A stretch of 37,678 nt of DNA from Cyanobium sp. ARS6 (GCA_002687115.1 NYZI01000130.1:1-37678); one strand, 5' to 3'. Numbered from the stretch's first letter, positions 23,689 to 33,478 are shown. Program-made: numbers and translations. The notes: generated by a model not told the origin, from the letters alone.

Positions 23689-24134
23689 CCCATACCAGGG
23701 AAAACACTGTCGGGATGGTCCTCCACCGGCCAGTCGTCATTCACACCCCCGATCAGCAGCTCCTCAAGCTGCACCACATCAGAGTCAAGCTGACGCAGGG
23801 CATTGATCAGAACATCAAGGGCAATCCCATCACTGGTGCCCAGATCAATCCAGCAACGGGCCCAGTCCTGCTGGTACTCCATCTGCCCCATGTTGTGCAT
23901 CAGAGCTGGCATCACTCCTGATGAGTCCTCGTTTTCGTAGCTCATCCAGCTGAGCTCATCGCCTTCCTCATGCACCTGCAGACTTTCAGCATTGAAACCG
24001 CCAAGACGTCCCAGCACATACCAGCTGTCAAAGATGCCATCGACATAATTCCGCTCTCCCTGACTGGGAATTTCGCTGAATCGCAACCAGACCCAGCAGT
24101 TGAACGGATCAACCTCTCGAAAGCGAACGCGCAT
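23685..24134 (-). CDS. DUF3531 family protein, 149 aa
   Basis: An acidic soluble protein with the DUF3531 pattern seen across cyanobacteria and plastids: RFREVDPFNCWVWLRF, RNYVDGIFDSWYVLGRLG, FNAESLQVHEEG and DWARCWIDLGTSDGIALDVL. Function is unknown in the family. ATG 24134 is the start. It precedes rsmE with a 4-base overlap, so the two are made together, hinting at a ribosome-related role, which is only inference from coupling. It is divergent from the ATPase gene at 24227. Confidence 0.85.
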   Translation of the reverse strand: MRVRFREVDPFNCWVWLRFSEIPSQGERNYVDGIFDSWYVLGRLGGFNAESLQVHEEGDELSWMSYENEDSSGVMPALMHNMGQMEYQQDWARCWIDLGTSDGIALDVLINALRQLDSDVVQLEELLIGGVNDDWPVEDHPDSVFPGMG

Positions 24135-24226
24135 GACCCACCGCTGACATCTTCATCATCGCCGGCAAGCGCACAATCGACCATGCTGGAGAGCCAAGGC
24201 AGCCCGGATCGGGGCATTCGATCAGA

Positions 24227-24859
24227 ATGCTGGTACTCAGCGATATCAATTACAGACCTGCAACCGCGGAGCAGTCTGTGTTGAACAGCATCCAGCTGAA
24301 GGCCGATGCCGGTTGCCCACTGCTGATTTCCGGCGACAGCGGCAGTGGCAAGACAAGCCTGCTGGAGGTGATCAGCGGCATGGCAGGCGCTGACAAGGGC
24401 AGCATCAGCTGGAACGGTCAGCCACTCAATCAGCGCCAGCGACGCTGGCTGTGCGGAGTGGTCTTTCAGTTTCCGGAACGACACTTTCTGGGCTTGAGCG
24501 TGAGCCAGGAACTGAAGCTGGGCCACCGGCGGCTGAGCAGTGAAGCCATGATCTCAGCACTTCGAAAGGTCGGACTCAGCGGGGTTGATGGACGTCAGGC
24601 GCCCGAGCGTCTCAGCGGCGGACAGCAGCGGCGACTGGCCCTTGCAGTGCAGTTGCTGCGCGAGCCTGATGTGCTGCTGCTCGATGAGCCCACCGCAGGG
24701 CTCGACTGGTCAGTGCGTGCCGAGGTTCTGGAACTGCTTGACCGGCTCAGCCAGGACCGTTTGTTGATCGTGGTCACCCATGAGCCGGAACTGTTCCAGG
24801 GCTGGAACTGTGTGCACCTGCGCCTTCGCAATGGCCGTTTGCATGCTCTGTCACCATGA
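24227..24859 (+). CDS. ABC transporter ATP-binding protein, ECF/CbiO-like
   Basis: A 210-aa stand-alone ABC ATPase. Walker A is SGDSGSGKTSLLE, the Q-loop is FQFPERHFLG, the signature is LSGGQQRRLALA, Walker B is VLLLDEPTAGLD and the H-loop is VTHEPE. The FQFPE-type Q-loop is typical of energy-coupling-factor ATPases (EcfA/CbiO) and of the plastid NAP14/ABCI11 protein. No transmembrane partner is encoded nearby, so the transporter it drives is unknown. It lies 21 bp upstream of hslO on the same strand, so they could be cotranscribed. Confidence 0.87.
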   Translation: MLVLSDINYRPATAEQSVLNSIQLKADAGCPLLISGDSGSGKTSLLEVISGMAGADKGSISWNGQPLNQRQRRWLCGVVFQFPERHFLGLSVSQELKLGHRRLSSEAMISALRKVGLSGVDGRQAPERLSGGQQRRLALAVQLLREPDVLLLDEPTAGLDWSVRAEVLELLDRLSQDRLLIVVTHEPELFQGWNCVHLRLRNGRLHALSP

Positions 24860-24880
24860 CGCCTGGATTGTTGAAGAGCC

Positions 24881-25801
24881 ATGGCTGATCGGCTGGTCCG
24901 TGCCACCGCAGCAGGTGGTGGAATCAGGCTTGTGGCGGTGACCACAGGCGAAACCACGCGTACCGCACAATCACGTCACGGGCTCTCATACCTCACCACA
25001 GTGATGCTGGGTCGTGCCATGGGTGCAGGACTGCTGCTGGCCAGCTCCATGAAGGTTCGGCATGGACGCGTCAACCTGCGACTGGGCTCAGACGGCCCTT
25101 TGAACGGCCTGACGGTGGACGCCGGCCGAGACGGGAGCGTGCGTGGCTTTGTTGGCAATGCCTCGCTGGAACTTGATCCGATCCGTGATTCGCAAGGGCA
25201 AGTCAGCTTCGATTTCAACTCGGCAGCTGGAACGGGTTATCTGCACGTGGTGAGGGACGACGGGAAGGGCGAACCGTTCAGCAGCACGGTGGAACTGGTC
25301 AGCGGGGGAATCGGAGAGGATGTCGCCTCCTATCTGCTCCACTCCGAGCAGACGCCCTCTGCAGTGTTCGTAGGCGAAACAATCAACAGCGAAGGCCTGC
25401 AGAGCAGTGGAGGTCTCCTGGTTCAGGTGCTGCCCAAGGCAGCGGAGGAGCCAGCGCTGGTGGCACTGCTTGAAGAAAGATGCCGGGAGATAGAGCACTT
25501 CAGCGAGAAGCTCCATCACTGCGGCGACCACCCGGAACAATTGCTGACCGAGGTTTTTCCGGATCTAGATCCCCAGCCCATTCCAACCAGTGAACCGAGC
25601 CAGGCGGTGCGCTTTCACTGTCCCTGCAGCCGGAAACGAAGCCTGGGCGCTCTGGCGTTACTGGGCACAAAAGAATTGCACTCCATGCTCAAAGAGGACA
25701 AAGGAGCCGAACTTACCTGTCATTTCTGCAGTGAGGTTTATCAATTCAATGAATCTGAGCTGCAGAGCCTGATCGATGACATGAATCGATCAGGCCAGTA
25801 A
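24881..25801 (+). CDS. hslO: Redox-regulated chaperone Hsp33
   Basis: A 306-aa Hsp33, a cytoplasmic holdase switched on by oxidation and heat. The N-terminal domain shows [26 protein letters not shown] and the family strand [14 protein letters not shown]. The zinc switch near the C-terminus has both Cys pairs, CPC (HCPCSRKR) and CHFC (TCHFCSEVY), so it is predicted to be redox-active. ATG 24881 follows a GAAGAG ribosome-binding sequence. The 3' end overlaps the convergent gene by 12 bp. Confidence 0.94.
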   Translation: MADRLVRATAAGGGIRLVAVTTGETTRTAQSRHGLSYLTTVMLGRAMGAGLLLASSMKVRHGRVNLRLGSDGPLNGLTVDAGRDGSVRGFVGNASLELDPIRDSQGQVSFDFNSAAGTGYLHVVRDDGKGEPFSSTVELVSGGIGEDVASYLLHSEQTPSAVFVGETINSEGLQSSGGLLVQVLPKAAEEPALVALLEERCREIEHFSEKLHHCGDHPEQLLTEVFPDLDPQPIPTSEPSQAVRFHCPCSRKRSLGALALLGTKELHSMLKEDKGAELTCHFCSEVYQFNESELQSLIDDMNRSGQ

Positions 25802-26479
25802 CAGCGCTCCTGCAATCAACAGCATCAGAGTCGGCAAGGCCTGGCATTGTTCAACACCCAGAGGCAGGCCTGCCTGAGCAGTGACAGCACTGAGCAATGC
25901 ACCCACAGCAAGACCCGCAATCAGAAGCAGAAGGGTCCAACCGAGCGAACCCAGGGGACGGCGACCACGCTTGACCTGACTGATGAACACACCGATCGTT
26001 GACAAGGCCAGCAGCAGATCGATGGTCTGAGGTGCGAGCAGCAGCAGCAGCAAGGCCAGAGCACCGGCGATGGATCGCACTACAAGTCCCTGACCCTGCA
26101 CCAGCTGCAGGTCGGGCATGAACCCGGCGCCACCAAGGGATGGAGCCGGCAGCGACATACCTCGCAGTCGCGTCAGCAGAGCTGAAGGACCATTACCACT
26201 GCTGGGCACTCCGGCGGAAACCTGTTGGCGCTCAACCTGCGACGCGGAGGCTGCAGCGGAACTGAGACGACCGGACTGGCGGTCACGCAGACGCTCCATG
26301 AGCACAGCGTCATAAGCAGCCTCCACACGGGCACGGGCTACTGCATCTTCACCACAGGAGGCAACAACTCGATCTCTGGCTTTCTGTACGTCATCGAAAC
26401 CAGCTCCGGGACTGACGCCGAGCAAGGAATAGGGATCTTTCGGATCAGAATCAGAACCTGGATCCAGCCCAGCAGCCAT
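25790..26479 (-). CDS. CPP1-like J-domain-related membrane protein
   Basis: A protein of about 229 aa matching the CPP1-like (DUF3353) family. CPP1 in plants is a chaperone-like protein that stabilises protochlorophyllide oxidoreductase. The N-terminal J-like part reads [20 protein letters not shown], then [17 protein letters not shown] without the HPD tripeptide of true DnaJ. A Ser/Ala/Gln-rich linker follows, then three to four C-terminal hydrophobic helices. ATG 26479 is preferred; an in-frame TTG at 26524 would add 15 residues. The role in pigment synthesis is inferred from the plant relative. Confidence 0.83.
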   Translation of the reverse strand: MAAGLDPGSDSDPKDPYSLLGVSPGAGFDDVQKARDRVVASCGEDAVARARVEAAYDAVLMERLRDRQSGRLSSAAASASQVERQQVSAGVPSSGNGPSALLTRLRGMSLPAPSLGGAGFMPDLQLVQGQGLVVRSIAGALALLLLLLAPQTIDLLLALSTIGVFISQVKRGRRPLGSLGWTLLLLIAGLAVGALLSAVTAQAGLPLGVEQCQALPTLMLLIAGALLLA

Positions 26480-26554
26480 TCGTCTACGAAAATCTGAATA
26501 GAGATTATCGAGAGACCCACCCAAACGAGCACAAACTCTGGATTTGGAAGCGAC

Positions 26555-26800
26555 TCAGAACAGTGGGGGGCCGTGACGAAATCCATGCAGACGCTCGAAA
26601 TGATTCCGAAAGCTGGGAACCTCGGTGTCCAGCAAAACCTGACGATGTCTGATCAGAGGCATCTGTGGTGGCAGGTGATAGCCCTCAAGAAGCTCAACGT
26701 GGTCCCGATGGTCACGAAAACAGACGTAATCGGTACCGCCATCATCACAGGGACGCAGAAGCCAGAGGGTGTCCACAACAAACCGCTTCAGTGGCAACAT
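26555..26800 (-). CDS. Hypothetical protein, 81 aa
   Basis: ATG 26800 starts an 81-aa frame with coding-like composition: FVVDTLWLLRPCDDGGTDYV, DHRDHVELLEGYHLP and a closing His/Arg-rich stretch (HFERLHGFRHGPP). It is soluble, with no signal or membrane helix, and is not recognised. It ends 75 bp upstream of the CPP1-like start on the same strand, so the two may form one transcript. The clean frame and lack of a better alternative on either strand support it. Confidence 0.6.
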   Translation of the reverse strand: MLPLKRFVVDTLWLLRPCDDGGTDYVCFRDHRDHVELLEGYHLPPQMPLIRHRQVLLDTEVPSFRNHFERLHGFRHGPPLF

Positions 26801-27252
26801 TCTGGCGATCGAATTGCTGGCCCGTGAGCGAATAGCAGTTGTGGTTGAATCTCAACATTTCAATAAGGATTGGGATTCAAGCTGCAAGTGATTTTATTCG
26901 GATTTCATCAAGTCTCTGAGATGGTTGAGCATTAAAGCCAGGAAGAACAGGACCAATGAGTTGAAGATCTGATCAATGGAAAACATCACTATCGGCAGAC
27001 GAGGTTGATCAACTTGTGCCGAATCTGATCTCCTGCTGAAGATCAAAGAACTTTGTGAATATGACAAATCAACACGCACAGTTCTATCAATAGACCACGA
27101 ACTGGAAACGGAAAACAGTGAGCCACTGTCGCGGCCTTAAATGAGGGAAAGAATGAAAAAATGTTGCCATGATCACCATCCAGTGTGGAATGCATAACAG
27201 CCTTCCGTTGGATGAAGCGTTTTGAATACCTGACATCCTGAGGATGCTGGAA
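26801..27252 (-). other. Intergenic region, about 450 bp, little recognisable
   Basis: This AT-richer stretch between prfC and the 81-aa gene holds no confident gene. The only candidate is a 30-codon minus-strand frame at 26894-26986 (ATG 26986) that would encode one hydrophobic helix (NSLVLFFLALML) with a polar start and Lys/Glu end. It has no clear ribosome-binding site. A 13-bp perfect palindrome (CATCCTGAGGATG) at 27234-27246 sits just past the prfC stop without a T-run. I see no tRNA or terminator. Confidence 0.4.
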
Positions 27253-28890
27253 TCAGAGGCTGATCGGCTCCACTCCACTCACAACAGGAGCCACTGCATT
27301 GAGCTCAAGATCAGGATGCTCTTCATGAAGCTGATTGAGATTCCAGTCATTCTTGAACAACAACACGGGTCGATTCCAGGCATCCCGAACGGTTTTGCAG
27401 TTGAAGATTCGGCCTACTCTCTCCAGTGACGACCATCCACCTGTGACCCAGCGCGCCACCTGATACCCAAGCGGCTCCAGCCGAGTTTCAACACCGTATT
27501 CATTTTGAAGACGATGCTGAACAACCTCAAGCTGCAGCTGACCAACTGCGGCAAGGATCGGATCCCTTTTACTTTCATCATTGTCATAGAGAATCTGAAC
27601 CGCCCCCTCCTCACGCAATTCGTTGACCCCCTTTCGGAAATTCTTGAATGCTGAAGGATTGGGATTACGCAGCCAGCTGAAGATCTCCGGACTGAAGCAG
27701 GGAATTCCCTCGTACTCCACCTTTGATCCTGTGTAGAGGGTGTCGCCGATCGAGAACATCCCGGGATTGTTCAGTCCGATCACATCTCCAGGGAAAGCAT
27801 CCTCAACAACCGCTCGATCCTGCCCGAACAGTTTCTGAGGACGTGACAAGCGAATGGACTTTCCCGTACGTGCATGACGAACAGTCATGTCCTTTTCAAA
27901 CCGACCGCTGCAGACCCGCACAAACGCCACCCGGTCTCGATGACGAGGATCCATGTTGGCCTGAAGCTTGAACACGAAACCGCTGAAATCAGGCCGCAAC
28001 GGATCGACCGGACCGTCTTGCCCCTGACGTGCCACAGGTTTCTGAGCCATCTCCAGAAACGCATTCAGGAATGGGCGAACGCCGAAATTGGTCATCGCTG
28101 AACCAAAGAACACGGGTGTCAGCTCACCGGCATGGACCAACTCAAGATCAAGTTCAGCACCTGCGGCTTCCAGCAACTCCATCTCCTCAACCGCCTGCTC
28201 CAGCAGCTCGGGTTCCACGAGCTCCTTCAGCTCTGAATCATCCAGTGAAAGATGACGTTCCTCTGATTGGCGCCCACGTTCTGCACGACTGAACAGAATC
28301 ACCTCGTGGGAGCGGCGATCAATCACCCCTCGGAACTGCTCACCACTTCCGATCGGCCAGTTCACGGCCCATGGAGTCAGTTCCAGTTCGGATTCAATTT
28401 CATCCAGAAGTGCGAGTGGTTCCCGGCCTGGACGGTCCATCTTGTTGATGAACGTGAAAATGGGTATTTCACGCATGCGGCAAACCTCGAAGAGTTTGCG
28501 GGTCTGCGGCTCAAGACCTTTAGCCGCATCTTCAAGCATCACAGCGTTATCAGCTGCTGCAAGGGTTCGGTAGGTGTCCTCGGAAAAGTCCTGGTGGCCG
28601 GGAGTATCCAGCAGATTGATGGTGTTCCCCGTGTAATCGAACTGCAGAACGGTGGAGGTGATCGAAATGCCCCGTTGCTTCTCAAGCTCCATCCAGTCGG
28701 ACGTGACTTTGCGCTGCTCACCCCGAGCCTTCACTGCACCAGCCTGCTGAATGGCACCCCCGTAGAGCAGCAGTTTCTCCGTAAGCGTTGTCTTACCGGC
28801 GTCAGGGTGAGAAATAATTGCGAAATTTCGCCGTCGCGCCACCGCATCCAGCAATTCACGCTCGTCCTGCAGTGCTGAATCCGTGCTCAT
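27253..28890 (-). CDS. prfC: Peptide chain release factor 3
   Basis: A 545-aa translational GTPase that recycles release factors 1 and 2 from the ribosome. G1 is [13 protein letters not shown], the switch and G3 regions read QRGISITS and [14 protein letters not shown], and G4 is [12 protein letters not shown]. Domains II and III follow with the RF3-type block [14 protein letters not shown] and a C-terminal domain with [20 protein letters not shown] 28890 overlaps the methyltransferase stop by 4 bases, placing prfC last in a three-gene coupled operon. The length is usual for the family. Confidence 0.95.
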   Translation of the reverse strand: MSTDSALQDERELLDAVARRRNFAIISHPDAGKTTLTEKLLLYGGAIQQAGAVKARGEQRKVTSDWMELEKQRGISITSTVLQFDYTGNTINLLDTPGHQDFSEDTYRTLAAADNAVMLEDAAKGLEPQTRKLFEVCRMREIPIFTFINKMDRPGREPLALLDEIESELELTPWAVNWPIGSGEQFRGVIDRRSHEVILFSRAERGRQSEERHLSLDDSELKELVEPELLEQAVEEMELLEAAGAELDLELVHAGELTPVFFGSAMTNFGVRPFLNAFLEMAQKPVARQGQDGPVDPLRPDFSGFVFKLQANMDPRHRDRVAFVRVCSGRFEKDMTVRHARTGKSIRLSRPQKLFGQDRAVVEDAFPGDVIGLNNPGMFSIGDTLYTGSKVEYEGIPCFSPEIFSWLRNPNPSAFKNFRKGVNELREEGAVQILYDNDESKRDPILAAVGQLQLEVVQHRLQNEYGVETRLEPLGYQVARWVTGGWSSLERVGRIFNCKTVRDAWNRPVLLFKNDWNLNQLHEEHPDLELNAVAPVVSGVEPISL

Positions 28891-29600
28891 GGTCTGGATT
28901 GATCGAATCCAGCCTGACAGCCCGTGATCCAGCCACTCACCTCGAGGTAACGATCGCCAATGGCAGCCACCCGCAGATGCCCCAGACCGGCATGCACCAA
29001 CTGAGCGCTGACTTCATCCACTGTGAAGGACGCATGCAGTGATGCCCGGTAATCACGTTGGAGCACCGGTGGTGCATCGGCGACATGGTGTTGGCACAGT
29101 CGGTCAACGCTTGCCTCGCTGTCTGGACGCCGAAGATCGCGATGCACCACCAGACAATGTGACGATGCCAGTGGAACCAATGACGACCACAGCTGATGAG
29201 GATCGTGGAGGTGATGCAGCAAGCTGTTGCTGACAATCAGATGCGCGGGATTGTCAGCCCGACTGAGAGGAAGAAGGGCCTTGTCGTAGCGGAGACGTTC
29301 CGAGGAAATACCGTCTGCACGACGGCGCTCATCAGCCACTTCAATCATCCTTTCGGCCCCATCGAGTCCAAGCACTGAGCAGTTCGGCCAACGCTGGGCA
29401 AGCCGAGCGGAGATGTTGCCCGGCCCACAACCCAGATCCAGCAGACGTGCCCGATCCGGGAAAGAATCACCGGATGCCTCGAGCAAAGTGTCAACACGGT
29501 CAACAAGCGCCTGGTCCGTGTTGCTGAAATCGGCTGCTGCATAGGCCTTCACCTGCAGCGGCTCATTCATGACCTCAGGCTCAGGAATGCGCAGCATCAT
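28887..29600 (-). CDS. Class I SAM-dependent methyltransferase
   Basis: A 237-aa protein with Rossmann methyltransferase motif I ([16 protein letters not shown]), an acidic strand end ([14 protein letters not shown]) and a post-[15 protein letters not shown] block. The substrate is unknown; the fold is that of small-molecule (UbiE-like) methyltransferases. The start is set at ATG 29600 because it forms an ATGA overlap with the end of the upstream gene in its repaired frame; ATG 29570 ([10 protein letters not shown]) is an alternative. Its stop overlaps the prfC start by 4 bases. Confidence 0.85.
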   Translation of the reverse strand: MMLRIPEPEVMNEPLQVKAYAAADFSNTDQALVDRVDTLLEASGDSFPDRARLLDLGCGPGNISARLAQRWPNCSVLGLDGAERMIEVADERRRADGISSERLRYDKALLPLSRADNPAHLIVSNSLLHHLHDPHQLWSSLVPLASSHCLVVHRDLRRPDSEASVDRLCQHHVADAPPVLQRDYRASLHASFTVDEVSAQLVHAGLGHLRVAAIGDRYLEVSGWITGCQAGFDQSRP

Positions 29601-30075
29601 TGACTCGGTTGATTGGCATGCGGCTCGAGAACCTCCCGAATGCTGCGAATGAGGCGGAGCAGGCTGTTCTCGGAATCATCCTGGGCGATGAGGCATGAAC
29701 GGATTTCAAGCTCAGGGTCATCACTGAGGCTGAACTGCGCAGGAACCGACAGGTTTCGAAGGCGAGTTGAACGTTCTCGGACACCACTGATCGCATGAAC
29801 TCAGAGATTCTCTCCGGCTGTTCCGGGGTGGTGCTGCAGGCAACTCCCACCACAATCTCACTGGGCGAAACACGTCTCAGCAATTCCTCCAATGCCACCA
29901 GAAGGGTTTCACGCAATTTCAGGAACGCTGTCCAACCAGCAGGAAGCCACAATCGTGTGAACAGGTGCTGCGCCAGACGCCTGGAACGAGCCATGAACCA
30001 TTGCACCTTGGATCGGAGCAATGGTGGCAACCGCTCAGCCTTTTTGAGCTGCGACACTGCTGATAGTGCCACCAA
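29597..30075 (-). pseudogene. Frameshifted hypothetical gene (single-base lesion near 29754)
   Basis: The frame from TTG 30075 (GTG 30072 is a possible alternative) encodes plausible protein up to about LAFETC: it has basic helices, then LRETLLVALEELLRRVSP and EIVVGVACSTTPEQPERI. It then degenerates into Ser-rich text. From about 29790 downward the -1 frame becomes convincing: LSVPAQFSLSDDPELEIRS, then QDDSENSLLRLIRSIREVLE, ending at TGA 29599-29597. That stop overlaps the methyltransferase start as ATGA. Restoring one A in the AAA run at 29756-29754 joins the two halves in frame (LAFENLSVPAQ). So a one-base deletion, real or a sequencing error, breaks this gene. The family is not recognised. 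Confidence 0.7.
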
Positions 30076-30131
30076 CCACTTGTTAACCCCATTGCTGGCG
30101 TTAGTGTGCTTGAACTGACCCGTCTGACCAC

Positions 30132-32468
30132 GTGACCCTGTCTCCGAGCCGCAGTGACACCACGGACATCACTGAAACCGTGAAGAGCAATGGCGACTTT
30201 CCCGCCACAGCACCAGCAGCAAACCCTGTTTTCTACCGGACCTATAGCCGACGAAGCACTGCCGGGCGCGAAAGCTGGAGCGAGGTCGGATCTCGCAATC
30301 TCAGTGGTCTCCAGAAGCTTGGAAAGCTGACCGATGAAGAGGTGTCACTGCTGGCACGGATGCAGACCGAGAAGAAAGCGCTGCCATCAGGACGCTGGCT
30401 GTGGATCGGCGGCACCCCGTGGATTGAACGTCAGGAAAACTTCTCCGGCTCCTACAACTGCACATCAACCAATCTGATCGACTGGGAAGCCTTCGGTCTG
30501 ATGATGGACCTGGCGATGATGGGCTGCGGAACCGGCGCCATCATCGAGCCGCACCTGATCGATCGGCTGCCGGTCATCACCAATCCGATCGACGTGGTCA
30601 AGGTCACCGATATCGGTGTCACCCCTGCAGGGGAACGTCAGGAGACAACCACCCACAGCATCAAGGGCGACACGGTGTCGATCCGCGTGGGAGACACCCG
30701 TCGTGGCTGGGTCGACAGTTATCAACTGCTGCTGAATCTCGGCAGTGATGAGCGGTTCGCAGGACGCACCGTCAGGGTGGAAGTGGATCTTTCTGACGTG
30801 CGGCCTGTAGGCGAGACCCTCAAGGGCTTCGGAGGCATGGCCAATCCGGTCAAGCTGAAGGATCTCTACGGACGTGTCGCCCGCCTTCTGGGCAAGGCCG
30901 TTGGCCGCAGACTCAGCTCAGTGGAGTGCTGCCTGCTGATTGATGAGGCTGCTGTCACGATCGTTGCCGGCAACATCCGCCGCAGCGCAGGGATGCGTCA
31001 GTTCGCATCCAGCGACACCAGCGCCGCCGGCGCCAAAGACAATCTCTGGCAGCAGGATGCTGAGGGCAACTGGCGCATCGATCCCGAGCGTGATGCACTG
31101 CGCATGGCCAATCACACCCGTGTGTATCACACCCGCCCGAGCCGCGAGGTGCTGCTCGAAGCGGTCACCCGCCAGTTTCACAGCGGAGAGGGCGCCATCC
31201 AGTTTGCCCCTGAGGCAATCGCCCGTTCCAATGCGGATTTGCTCTCGACTCCCGAGCTGCGTCGCGAATTCATCGACATCTACTGTGACCAGGGCAAGGA
31301 AGAGGCCGGCCGCTGGCTGAACCTCAATCACGGTCCAATCGCTGAAGCCGAACTCGAGCACCGCCTCGGACGCTATGGACTCAATCCCTGCGGTGAGATT
31401 CTCGGCGCAGATTTCCACTGCAACCTTGCGGAAGTCCATCTCAACCAGATCGACCCAAGCGATGACGAAGGTCAGCGTGATGCCTTCAGGGCCGGGGCTC
31501 TTTCAGTTGCTTGCCTGCTGAACCATCAGTTCGAAGTGGAGCGCTACCGCCAAAGCCGCGACTGGGACCCAATTGTTGGCGTGAGCTTCACGGGTCTGTT
31601 CGACTTTTTTGTGCATGCTTTCGGAACCCCCTGGCTGAAGTGGTGGGAAGCCGGACGTCCCGACACCGATGAGGGGCGTGAATTCAAGCGTCAGGAAGCC
31701 GAATACCTCAGCCGCTGGAAAGCAACAGTGAATGAGGCTGTCTGGGAGTACTGCGACCGCCAGGGCTTGCGTCGCCCCAACCGCTGCACCACAGTTCAAC
31801 CCGCTGGCACGAAAAGCCTGCTCACCGGTGCCGCCCCTGGCTGGCACCCACCTAAGGCTCAGCGTTTCATCCGCCGCATCACCTTCGGAAAGAACGATCC
31901 TGTGGCCATGGCCTGCATGGACTACGGGTACACCGTGGTGCCTTCCCAGTCCGACAAAGACGAGCAGGGAAGACTTCTCGACGATCCTTTTGATCCCCGA
32001 TGCACGGAATGGCTCGTGGAGATTCCAACAGAGGTGAGTTGGGCGAATCTGCCGGGCGCCGATGCCGTGGACATCAACGCCTTCTCGGCCATGGCCCAGT
32101 TCGATTTCTACATGCAGGTGCAGACGCACTACACAGCCCACAACACATCGGCAACGATCGAGTTCCGTGAGCACGAAATCGAGCAACTTGCCGATGCACT
32201 TCACGGCAGCATTGATCGTGGCGAGGGCTACATCTCAGCCGCATTGCTGGCTCGCTTCGATGCCAATGCCACGTTCCCCCGGCTGCCCTTCGAACCGATC
32301 GACGCCGAGACCTACGCACGAATGCAATCCGAAGTGATTCAGCGGCGCGTCAGTTCAGACTTCTTCGAAGCCCTGCAGCGCTACGACTTGGGTGAGATCA
32401 GCGAAGCCGGCCCAGCCGGCTGCGATTCAGACAAGTGCCTGCTGCCGCTGGCCAAACCCAAGAGCTGA
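30132..32468 (+). CDS. nrdJ: Adenosylcobalamin-dependent ribonucleoside-triphosphate reductase (class II)
   Basis: A 778-aa monomeric class II ribonucleotide reductase that makes deoxynucleotides using vitamin B12 and needs neither oxygen nor an R2 subunit. Cys110 in YNCTSTN and Cys430 are the predicted reducible pair, Cys420 in NPCGEI the thiyl-radical site, and Cys764/Cys769 in CDSDKC the C-terminal shuttle pair, by comparison with the Lactobacillus leichmannii enzyme. CTTVQPAGTKSLLTG is the conserved substrate loop. The start is GTG 30132. It is divergent from the frameshifted gene with only 56 bp between, too short for a cobalamin riboswitch. Confidence 0.95.
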   Translation: MTLSPSRSDTTDITETVKSNGDFPATAPAANPVFYRTYSRRSTAGRESWSEVGSRNLSGLQKLGKLTDEEVSLLARMQTEKKALPSGRWLWIGGTPWIERQENFSGSYNCTSTNLIDWEAFGLMMDLAMMGCGTGAIIEPHLIDRLPVITNPIDVVKVTDIGVTPAGERQETTTHSIKGDTVSIRVGDTRRGWVDSYQLLLNLGSDERFAGRTVRVEVDLSDVRPVGETLKGFGGMANPVKLKDLYGRVARLLGKAVGRRLSSVECCLLIDEAAVTIVAGNIRRSAGMRQFASSDTSAAGAKDNLWQQDAEGNWRIDPERDALRMANHTRVYHTRPSREVLLEAVTRQFHSGEGAIQFAPEAIARSNADLLSTPELRREFIDIYCDQGKEEAGRWLNLNHGPIAEAELEHRLGRYGLNPCGEILGADFHCNLAEVHLNQIDPSDDEGQRDAFRAGALSVACLLNHQFEVERYRQSRDWDPIVGVSFTGLFDFFVHAFGTPWLKWWEAGRPDTDEGREFKRQEAEYLSRWKATVNEAVWEYCDRQGLRRPNRCTTVQPAGTKSLLTGAAPGWHPPKAQRFIRRITFGKNDPVAMACMDYGYTVVPSQSDKDEQGRLLDDPFDPRCTEWLVEIPTEVSWANLPGADAVDINAFSAMAQFDFYMQVQTHYTAHNTSATIEFREHEIEQLADALHGSIDRGEGYISAALLARFDANATFPRLPFEPIDAETYARMQSEVIQRRVSSDFFEALQRYDLGEISEAGPAGCDSDKCLLPLAKPKS

Positions 32469-32475
32469 ACATCTG

Positions 32476-32503
32476 AAAGGAGTCATCGAGTGCTGACTCC
32501 TTT
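32476..32503 (+). terminator. Hairpin after nrdJ, probable terminator
   Basis: A perfect 10-bp stem AAAGGAGTCA / TGACTCCTTT with an 8-base loop begins 8 bases after the nrdJ stop. The T-run is short (TTT then AAAA), so it may work in both directions or only weakly on the plus strand. Confidence 0.6.
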
Positions 32504-32543
32504 AAAATGGTGATGCGTGCGACATAGCGATGTCACGCAGCCA

Positions 32544-32630
32544 GGAGAGGTGGTCGAGTGGTTTATGGCTCTGGTCTTGAAAACCAGCGTGTCTGCAAGG
32601 GCACCGTGGGTTCGAATCCCACCCTCTCCG
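32544..32630 (+). tRNA. tRNA-Ser (anticodon UGA)
   Basis: An 87-base cloverleaf. The acceptor stem GGAGAGG pairs with CCTCTCC before discriminator G. The D arm contains TGGTCGAGTGGTTTATGGC, the anticodon loop is CTTGAAA with anticodon TGA, there is a long variable arm typical of tRNA-Ser, and the T arm is GTGGGTTCGAATCCCAC. CCA is not encoded. It marks the start of the AT-rich region that follows. Confidence 0.97.
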
Positions 32631-32639
32631 CTCAGTAAG

Positions 32640-32662
32640 CCCAGTCTCTGACTGGGTTTTTT
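32640..32662 (+). terminator. Rho-independent terminator of tRNA-Ser
   Basis: Stem CCCAGT / ACTGGG with a 5-base loop followed by six T (32657-32662), starting 10 bases after the tRNA. Confidence 0.88.
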
Positions 32663-33034
32663 AGTGCCTGGAATTCGGTGGGTCTTGCCGATTCGAGAGG
32701 GATCTTGCAAGCTCTTTGGAGATCTTTGACCCCAAAACAGTCCACTTTCGATCCACCGGTCCATGCCCCTGGAGCAGCTGCATCCGAGACCACGCCTGGC
32801 TTCGCTTTGCGGCGTCCCAGGTTCGCGCCATGAGCTGACTTTTCTTCAGCAGCTCCCCTCGGGTGACCGAAATAATTCCAATAAAGGACCTGCCCATAAG
32901 GCAGTGCCCAGGGATCCCTGCAGGCCAAAGCGATTGACCGGTGCTCGGGCGTCCCGGTGGATCGGGCAGCAGCTGAACGAGTGTTAGCCGGAGTTGCAAT
33001 TTAATTGCAGGCTTGATTACTAATTAAGCCTTGA
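32663..33034. other. About 370 bp without a recognisable gene
   Basis: G+C falls through this stretch. Overlapping minus-strand frames are open for about 100 codons each (up to 32999 and 32928) but none gives a convincing protein; their ends run through the terminator. I see no integrase motif, repeat of the tRNA 3' end, or RNA gene. It may be decayed coding DNA next to the tRNA. Confidence 0.4.
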
Positions 33035-33478
33035 CTATCTCTGCTCAACTGCGCTCAATCGTGCCAGGCATTGACCGCCAACTGTCAGACTGACTAAACC
33101 AATAAGCTGGACTTCAAAGATAGGAGTGGGAGCAGAGTCGGGCTCGTAAAAGGAACTTATTTGTAGAACACCATCATCAAAACGAATTTCGCTTCTGGTT
33201 CCTGTGAAGTCAGACGAACCAATGAACACAGGGTCTTCGGCTATTGCAGATAAATTTATTTTGTCATCTTCAGATGAACTGAAATCATAATCGATGAAAA
33301 CAAACCTGTCCGAACCTTCGCCCCTTGTCAAAAAGCCAAAGCCAAGGCCACCATTAAGGACATCATCTCAAGCTCCACCAATCAGCATCTCATTTTCTTC
33401 CTCTCCAGTGATAGAGTCATAATCCTGACCACCTATTGCAAAACCATCAATGCGCTTCTTATAAATAAACAATAACTA
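33035..33478 (-). pseudogene. Relic of an RTX-type calcium-binding repeat protein
   Basis: One minus-strand frame runs through this region, interrupted by TAG at 33478-33476 and TGA at 33370-33368. Between them it reads IGGQDYDSITGEEEN and MLIGGA, then stop, then DDVLNGGLGFGF. These are glycine-aspartate nonapeptide units of the hemolysin-type calcium-binding family. After 33331 follows GEGSDRFVFIDYDFSSSEDD and a beta-rich C-terminal part typical of secreted RTX proteins. The TGA sits where GGA would restore GAGDDVL, a single G-to-T change. The 5' part of the gene is missing. The 98-codon open frame (33035-33331) alone is not a whole gene. Confidence 0.75.

Noticed and set aside
26894-26986. 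30-aa minus-strand frame with one hydrophobic helix
   Set aside because: No ribosome-binding site and no family resemblance; mentioned only within the intergenic entry.
27234-27246. 13-bp perfect palindrome CATCCTGAGGATG after prfC
   Set aside because: No T-run and no usable loop; too short to call a terminator or operator.
32483-32764. 93-codon minus-strand ORF containing GGIRTHGALADTLVFKTRAINHSTTSPG-type text (given here only in part: GEGGIRTHGALADTLVF)
   Set aside because: This is the familiar spurious translation of the antisense of tRNA-Ser; it also runs through the tRNA terminator.
32661-32999. Two overlapping minus-strand frames after the tRNA that might be an integrase remnant
   Set aside because: No tyrosine-recombinase motifs are visible and the frames read through the terminator hairpin; coding status cannot be supported.
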